A stretch of DNA of 6,288 bases. It comes from DASYQV01 sp036005125 (GTDB lineage Bacteria > Acidobacteriota > Vicinamibacteria > Vicinamibacterales > UBA2999). How positions within the stretch are numbered: position 1 is the stretch's first letter; each line of letters opens with the position of its first letter. The notes under the pieces are model-generated. The model was not told the origin of the DNA. It saw only the letters and a program-made list of their open reading frames with translations, and searched no databases. Shown here in pieces: positions 1 to 3,340 of this stretch. Location: contig DASYQV010000110.1 in the NCBI GenBank assembly GCA_036005125.1, forward strand, positions 1 to 6,288. The letters run 5' to 3'. Both the position numbers and the translations under genes were made by a program.

Positions 1-96
1 AAGCAAGCCTCCGGGGGCGCTAGACCGACGACGCAGGATCGATCGAAGGCGAAGAAGGCAAAGGCCGCTCGAAAGCCGACGAAAAAGCGTACGTAG
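1..96 (+). CDS. 3' end of an unidentified gene with a lysine-rich C-terminal tail (partial)
   Basis: Reading frame 1 is open from the left edge to a TAG at 94-96 and gives 31 residues ending ...KAKKAKAARKPTKKRT. The tail is rich in Lys, Ala, Arg, Pro and Thr, with mostly AAG for lysine. This is typical of disordered nucleic-acid-binding extensions at the C-terminus of bacterial helicases, topoisomerases, ribosome-associated or histone-like proteins. No domain is visible, so the protein cannot be named. The other plus frames give an arginine run or stop early, which favours this one. The last codons, ACG TAG, lie inside the palindromic repeat that starts at 89, so the original C-terminus may have been altered by that element. 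The gene converges on the VOC gene. Existence as a gene is moderately likely; function is unknown. Confidence 0.45.
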   Translation, partial: KQASGGARPTTQDRSKAKKAKAARKPTKKRT

Positions 97-173
97 GCCG
101 GGTAGTACGTAGGCCGGGTCTTTAGACCCGGCGTGTGCCGCGATGCGGCCTACCTCAGAGATGCGGCCTACGT
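89..173. repeat. REP-like nested palindromic element between two convergent genes
   Basis: GTACGTAGGCCGGGT occurs twice in direct orientation (89-103 and 105-119). Its inverted counterpart follows twice: GATGCGGCCTAC at 142-153 and 160-171. The outer arms ACGTAGGCC (91-99) and GGCCTACGT (165-173) are perfectly complementary, and the inner arms 109-115 and 147-153 pair inside them. Two hairpins stand inside: GCCGGGTC/GACCCGGC (113-120 with 125-132, loop TTTA) and GCCGC/GCGGC (137-141 with 145-149, loop GAT). Such elements are known as REP/BIME-like repeats and often lie between convergent genes, where they may stop transcription from both sides or protect 3' ends. No U-tract follows the hairpins, so a classical intrinsic terminator is not shown. 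Both outer arms contain TAG stop codons used by the neighbouring genes. Confidence 0.8.
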
Positions 174-626
174 CCGCGGCGTGGTTCCGTGCCCGTGATG
201 ATCCACGTCCTCGTGGAACACGTAGATCTCCCAGAGCAGCTGATCCGGATCCGTGACCCAGAACTTCGTCTGGAGCGCGTAGCAGCACTCCACGCCGTCC
301 TCGCGCTTCGTTTTGAACCCTGCCTTCTCGAGACGATGCTGCACCTGCACCAGCTCCTCGGAGGTTCGAACCCTGATGCCGGCGTGGTTCAAGTTGCCGC
401 CATCCACCGGCGCCTTCGGGACCAGTGACAGCACCACTGGAGGCTCGTCCAGCTCGAACTTCGCATAGTCGCTGTAGCTCTTCGCCGGTTCGATGCCGAA
501 CAGCTCCTTGTAGAACGCGATCGATCTGGCCAGGTCCGAAACGTTCAGCGAGGCGTGGAACTTGCGCACGGCCTGTTCCATGCGAACGCTGCCGCGCGGG
601 TGAAGCGGAACGATCGTGGTGCTCAT
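168..626 (-). CDS. ArsI/CadI-like VOC family metalloenzyme
   Basis: This is a 152-residue, single-module vicinal-oxygen-chelate protein, complete in the window. The N-terminal repeat begins at KFHASLNVSDLARSIAFYKELFG (about residues 22-44) and the second half at LNHAGIRV (79-86). Predicted Fe(II) or other metal ligands are His24, His81 and Glu133. A vicinal cysteine pair, Cys114-Cys115 in GVECCYALQ, precedes WVTDPD. The spacing of His, His, Cys-Cys and Glu agrees with ArsI, the oxygen-dependent C-As lyase that demethylates methylarsenite, and with the cadmium-induced CadI family. A cytoplasmic metal or organoarsenical detoxification role is therefore likely but not proven; no ars regulator or transporter is in view. 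The C-terminus is His/Asp-rich (HEDVDHHGHG) and ends TTPRT, with its stop inside the palindromic repeat. The ATG at 624-626 is chosen because AGGAG lies 7 nt upstream; the internal Met16 has no such site. The gene lies 93 nt downstream of metF on the same strand. Confidence 0.85.
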   Translation of the reverse strand: MSTTIVPLHPRGSVRMEQAVRKFHASLNVSDLARSIAFYKELFGIEPAKSYSDYAKFELDEPPVVLSLVPKAPVDGGNLNHAGIRVRTSEELVQVQHRLEKAGFKTKREDGVECCYALQTKFWVTDPDQLLWEIYVFHEDVDHHGHGTTPRT

Positions 627-633
627 AGAGGGT

Positions 634-638
634 CTCCT
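634..638 (-). promoter_or_regulatory. Ribosome binding site of the VOC gene
   Basis: The minus strand reads AGGAG followed by a 7-nt spacer and then ATG (624-626). This is a near-consensus Shine-Dalgarno sequence. It decides the start in favour of the first methionine over the internal Met16. Confidence 0.75.
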
Positions 639-701
639 GAATGGACCAGCGCCGGCGACGCGTCCGGGGACAATGTTACGCGAAACGCCGAATCGTTGGA
701 G

Positions 702-718
702 CGCGAGCCTGGTTCGCG
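702..718 (-). other. Small hairpin just after the metF stop codon
   Basis: The arms CGCGA (702-706) and TCGCG (714-718) enclose a 7-nt loop, 1 nt past the metF stop. With 5 base pairs and no U-tract it is weak. It may be a 3'-end structure between metF and the VOC gene, or chance in GC-rich sequence. Confidence 0.25.
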
Positions 719-719
719 A

Positions 720-1679
720 TCAGAGCGTGGCGGCCTCGCCGAAGGCGAGGCGTTCGAGGGCCAGGTTCTTCACGACCTCGGTCGTCGATCGGGGCTTGTT
801 GAGGGTATAGAAGTGCAGGCCGGGCGCTCCCTCACGCAGGAGCTCTTCGCACTGCCTCGTTGCGTATTCGATGCCGAACTCCGCCACGGCCTGGTCATCG
901 TCGCCGCGCCGCTCGAGCTCGCGCAGCAGCGGCTGCGGCAGCGCGGCCCCGCACAACGCGACGAACCGCTTGATCTGGGAGGTGCTGAGAATCGGCAGCA
1001 CGCCCGGAATGATTGGCACCGTGACGCCGCGGTCCGCCAGGAAATCGCGGCACTCGAAATAATGCCTGTTCTCGAAGAACAACTGCGTGATGACGAAGTC
1101 CGCGCCGTGATCGATCTTCGTCTTCAGTCGCCGCCAGTCCTCGTACTTGCCTTCCCGGCAGGCAATGTGGCCTTCGGGAAATCCGGCGACGCCGATGGAG
1201 AACGACGCGAACTGGCGAATGCATCGAACGAGCTCGTATGAGTACTCGAAGCCGCCTTCGGTCCTGACGAACTCGGTGACGCCGTTGGGCGGATCGCCGC
1301 GCAGGGCGAGGATGTTTCTGATCCCGAGGTCCCGCGTCTCTTCCAGGATGGCGTGGGTGTGTTCGACCGTCGTGTTCACGCACGTCAGATGCGCCATCGC
1401 CGTGATCTGGTGTTCCCGCTGAATCCAGTCGACGATCGAGAGCGTCTTCTCGCGGGTGCTCCCGCCGGCGCCGTACGTCACCGAGCAGAAATCGGGATTG
1501 AGCTCCCGCAGCGCGGGAATCGTCCGTCCCAGCAGCGCGCGTTCCGCTTCTTCAGACCGCGTGGGAAAGAATTCGAAGGAGAGCACCGGACGGCGGTGCA
1601 CGCGCGCGCTCTCGAAGATGTCGCGTATGAGCTGGATCAAGCGAGCGCTATGGTGGACCAGGAAAAAGAGCCGGCGCAA
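720..1679 (-). CDS. metF: Methylenetetrahydrofolate reductase
   Basis: The product (319 aa as called) is a cytosolic FAD enzyme that reduces 5,10-methylene-THF to 5-methyl-THF, the methyl donor for methionine synthesis. Family motifs appear in order along the TIM barrel: SFEFFPT (34-40, with the catalytic Glu36 equivalent to Glu28 of E. coli MetF), SVTYGAGGSTRE (66-77), AHLTC (96-100), LALRGDPP (124-131, flavin-contacting Asp129), GVAGFPEGH (163-171), DFVITQLFF (194-202, folate-contacting Gln199), PIIPGVLPI (222-230) and GLHFYTLNK (287-295). The length fits the short bacterial form without the eukaryotic regulatory domain. The 5' end is uncertain. After an in-frame TGA the first usable start is TTG at 1677-1679, with only a weak A-rich upstream stretch. 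TTG at 1638-1640 (306 aa) or GTG at 1599-1601 (293 aa) would also keep all motifs. The stop is TGA at 720-722. Confidence 0.95.
   Translation of the reverse strand: MRRLFFLVHHSARLIQLIRDIFESARVHRRPVLSFEFFPTRSEEAERALLGRTIPALRELNPDFCSVTYGAGGSTREKTLSIVDWIQREHQITAMAHLTCVNTTVEHTHAILEETRDLGIRNILALRGDPPNGVTEFVRTEGGFEYSYELVRCIRQFASFSIGVAGFPEGHIACREGKYEDWRRLKTKIDHGADFVITQLFFENRHYFECRDFLADRGVTVPIIPGVLPILSTSQIKRFVALCGAALPQPLLRELERRGDDDQAVAEFGIEYATRQCEELLREGAPGLHFYTLNKPRSTTEVVKNLALERLAFGEAATL
733..751 (-). other. Perfect 8-bp hairpin in the last codons of metF
   Basis: GCCTCGCC (733-740) and GGCGAGGC (744-751) are perfectly complementary around a 3-nt loop, inside the codons for the C-terminal LAFGEA of MetF. 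No U-tract follows on the minus strand, so it is not a standard terminator. It may protect the 3' end or simply be tolerated in a dispensable tail. It shares the GCGAGGC/GCCTCGC core of the hairpin at 3318-3340, but with the arms in the opposite order. Confidence 0.4.
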
Positions 1680-1683
1680 GTGG

Positions 1684-1821
1684 CTATTTCTTTTTCTGTG
1701 TCAGGCTGCCCGGCGAAGCGGGACGAGCGCCGGGCTCGCCGATTCCATACACGTGTTTGAGCGTCCGGATGACGATGACACCGTCGGAAATTGCCGGCGT
1801 CGCCATGACCGCCTCGTTCAT
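1684..1821 (-). pseudogene. C-terminal remnant of a PQQ-type beta-propeller protein
   Basis: The minus strand encodes 45 residues from ATG (1819-1821) to TAG (1684-1686). They include MATPAISDG and RTLKHVYGIGE and then a low-complexity tail ending TQKKK. The pattern 'tPAisdG-hydrophobic-RT-x-x-h-Y-xIgE' is the last blade of PQQ/BamB-like beta-propeller proteins, which are usually secreted or periplasmic and 400 residues or longer. Here everything upstream is missing. An in-frame TGA lies two codons before the ATG, and that sequence belongs to the CATGATT repeats. I read it as the 3' end of a gene whose body was lost. The stop is 4 nt from the called metF start, so the ancestral gene probably preceded metF closely. 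An alternative is a real small ORF, but no ribosome-binding site is seen. Confidence 0.6.
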
Positions 1822-1997
1822 GATTCATGATTCATGATTGGCGATCTGATTTCACGATTTGGAATTTGTGATGTGAGCTCATGTGAGCTCGTGATTCTCG
1901 ATTGCGACGCGCCCGGCTCGAGTGCAAGCCATCAAAATCACGAGTCACCAATCACCACTCGGAAAACAATCACGAATCGCAAATCACGAATCATAAA
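1819..1997. repeat. AT-rich island of degenerate heptamer repeats in two opposed halves
   Basis: The left half reads CATGATT three times without error (1819-1839), then looser GATTT/GTGATT variants to about 1904. The right half carries the reverse-complement type: AATCACGAG (1936-1944), AATCACC (1950-1956), AATCACGA (1968-1975 and 1982-1989) and AATCATA (1989-1995). CTCGTGATT (1888-1896) pairs perfectly with AATCACGAG (1936-1944), so the region is an imperfect large inverted repeat around a GC-rich centre (about 1905-1930). Its base composition is clearly more AT-rich than the genes on both sides. Together with the beta-propeller remnant it fills the gene-free stretch 1680-2018. No transposase, tRNA or convincing promoter was found in it. 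Function is unknown. Confidence 0.7.
1871..1890. repeat. Perfect tandem duplication of ATGTGAGCTC
   Basis: The 10-mer ATGTGAGCTC occurs at 1871-1880 and again at 1881-1890 with no mismatch, followed by the related GTGATT. The junction creates the 8-bp palindrome TGAGCTCA (1874-1881). It lies about 200 nt upstream of metF. It could be a slippage product of the surrounding repeat island or a binding site; nothing in the sequence decides. Confidence 0.6.
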
Positions 1998-2018
1998 TGG
2001 TCGGGCGACCGAGCCGGA

Positions 2019-3305
2019 TTATCCAGCGGCTGGGACCTTCACGAAGATCCCGGACTTCACCGTGGCCACCGGCACGAACTGCTGCCGCGCCACGCGCGTC
2101 TGTTGCCTCTGGTCGCGCAACTCGAAACTGCCCTGGGCAAGATCCAGGATCGCGACGTCGGCGGTCGCACCGGGCGCCAGCGTGCCGATCTTTTCCGGAT
2201 AGTTGAGCATTTTCGCCGGGTTCACGGTGACCCGCTCGACGACCTGCTCGACGGTCAATCCCAGGTGCAGGAAGGCGGTCATCGGCAGCAGAACGCTCGC
2301 GGGCGTCTTGTCCGGGTTCCTCGCAACATCGGTCGAAATCGCGTCCGGCAACCAACCCTGGCTCATCGCCTTCTCGACGACCTGCCAGTCGGTATGCGTC
2401 GTCGCAGCCTGGCCGTCGGTCCAGATGCCGCGGTCCTTGAGCGCCAGGATCTGCGGCAGGACCTTGTCGCCTTCAGAGGGTTCTCCACCGATCAGATTGG
2501 CCCAGTTCGGCGACGGCGGGTTGAACGGATGCGTGAGGATGTCGCCTCGTTTCAAGACGGCCAGCACCTCCGGCTCGTTCGTCCAGTGCATCATGATCGG
2601 GACGCCGGTCGCATCCGCGACCTCTCGCGCCGTCTTCATGACCGACACATCGTGCGCCACATCGCTCTTCTTCCCCCTCACCCGGACCTTGATGCCCAGA
2701 ATGAGATCGCGGTTCTCGTCGATGACGCGTCGGGCGGCCTTGGCATCGACCAGTCTGGGGTCGAGGTAGATCTCGTCGAGACAGCAGCCGGCCGTCGAGA
2801 TGTTCAGGAGCGCGTAGATCCGGGTTGTCGCGCCCTGAATGACGAACTTGCGGAGTCCCAGGAACATCGTCGCGCCCGTGGACCCGGCGTCGACGACGGT
2901 CGTGACACCCGACTGGATTCCGACGCGATCCGAGCTGACGCCCAGAGGCGTCTGCCCGTACTCGTAGACATGGGTATGCAGGTCGATCAACCCGGGCGTC
3001 ACGATCTTCCCCCTGGCCTCGAACACCTGACGAGCCTGGTTGCGGGGGATGTTCGGAGCGAGGCTGGCGATCCTCCCGTGCAGGATCGCGACATCACGCT
3101 CGGCAGACAGGTTCTGCGACGGGTCGACGACACGACCGCCCGCGATCAGCAGATCGTAGGTTACCGATGAAGCCGCCGCCTGCGGCGATGATGACGCCAG
3201 GGACGGTTCGGGACCGACGTGGACGGGCAGAGCGCGCAACTGCGGGATGACGAGCGCCGCCGATCCGAGCTGCCGTAGAAAGGACCGTCGATTTGAGGTC
3301 GGCAT
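2019..3305 (-). CDS. Tat-exported amidohydrolase/deacetylase family metallohydrolase
   Basis: The 428-residue product begins MPTSNRRSFLRQLG. The twin-arginine motif RRSFLR (6-11) and the short hydrophobic segment after it predict export through Tat. The mature enzyme is an amidohydrolase-superfamily TIM barrel with the small beta-sandwich typical of this group (about 49-105 and after 375). Metal-site residues visible are HTH (His110, His112) in GLIDLHTHVYEYG, a candidate carboxylated Lys206 in LGIKVRVRG, His240 in MMHWTNEP, His259 in LTHPFN and Asp326 in AISTD. This set and order resemble the dihydroorotase-like subfamily that includes deacetylases acting on N-acyl or O-acyl substrates. The true substrate is unknown. 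Start: a GTG two codons upstream (3309-3311) overlaps the GGAG ribosome site, so the ATG at 3303-3305 is preferred. The gene follows the receptor gene by 31 nt, suggesting co-transcription and a linked role. The stop is TAA at 2019-2021. Confidence 0.92.
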   Translation of the reverse strand: MPTSNRRSFLRQLGSAALVIPQLRALPVHVGPEPSLASSSPQAAASSVTYDLLIAGGRVVDPSQNLSAERDVAILHGRIASLAPNIPRNQARQVFEARGKIVTPGLIDLHTHVYEYGQTPLGVSSDRVGIQSGVTTVVDAGSTGATMFLGLRKFVIQGATTRIYALLNISTAGCCLDEIYLDPRLVDAKAARRVIDENRDLILGIKVRVRGKKSDVAHDVSVMKTAREVADATGVPIMMHWTNEPEVLAVLKRGDILTHPFNPPSPNWANLIGGEPSEGDKVLPQILALKDRGIWTDGQAATTHTDWQVVEKAMSQGWLPDAISTDVARNPDKTPASVLLPMTAFLHLGLTVEQVVERVTVNPAKMLNYPEKIGTLAPGATADVAILDLAQGSFELRDQRQQTRVARQQFVPVATVKSGIFVKVPAAG

Positions 3306-3310
3306 GTTCA

Positions 3311-3314
3311 CTCC
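3311..3314 (-). promoter_or_regulatory. Ribosome binding site of the amidohydrolase gene
   Basis: The minus strand reads GGAG, a 5-nt spacer, then ATG at 3303-3305. The upstream GTG (3309-3311) begins on the last G of this motif and so cannot use it. The site begins 3 nt after the hairpin at 3318-3340, so a folded hairpin could affect ribosome access. Confidence 0.65.
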
Positions 3315-3317
3315 GGC

Positions 3318-3340
3318 CTAGCGAGGCGGAGCCTCGCTAG
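3318..3340 (-). repeat. Perfect 10-bp hairpin at the receptor/amidohydrolase junction
   Basis: The arms CTAGCGAGGC (3318-3327) and GCCTCGCTAG (3331-3340) are perfectly complementary, with the 3-nt loop GGA. The receptor's TAG stop (3337-3339) is part of one arm. No U-tract follows, so a classical intrinsic terminator is unlikely. A mobile REP-like repeat, an mRNA-stabilising 3' structure or a processing site that sets different levels for receptor and enzyme are all possible. Confidence 0.7.

Noticed and set aside
555..1241. A 228-codon plus-strand open frame across the VOC/metF junction
   Set aside because: It runs antisense to metF and the VOC gene, shows no domain, and is explained by codon bias of the real genes.
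1819..1997. Possible CRISPR array
   Set aside because: The units are 7-8 nt, adjacent and degenerate, and no regular spacers or cas genes are present.
1680..2018. SAM or other methionine-related riboswitch upstream of metF
   Set aside because: I could not find the characteristic multi-stem core or a following terminator. The stretch is explained by a gene remnant and repeats. A covariance-model search would settle it.
1902..3170. A 422-codon plus-strand open frame opposite the amidohydrolase gene
   Set aside because: Its translation is Arg/Asp/Gly/His-rich with no recognisable motif, and the opposite strand encodes a complete metallohydrolase with all active-site residues. It is a GC-bias shadow.
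3318..3340. Rho-independent terminator after the receptor gene
   Set aside because: The stem is strong, but the following minus-strand bases are GCCGGAGTGAAC with no U-tract, and the next gene's ribosome site begins there.
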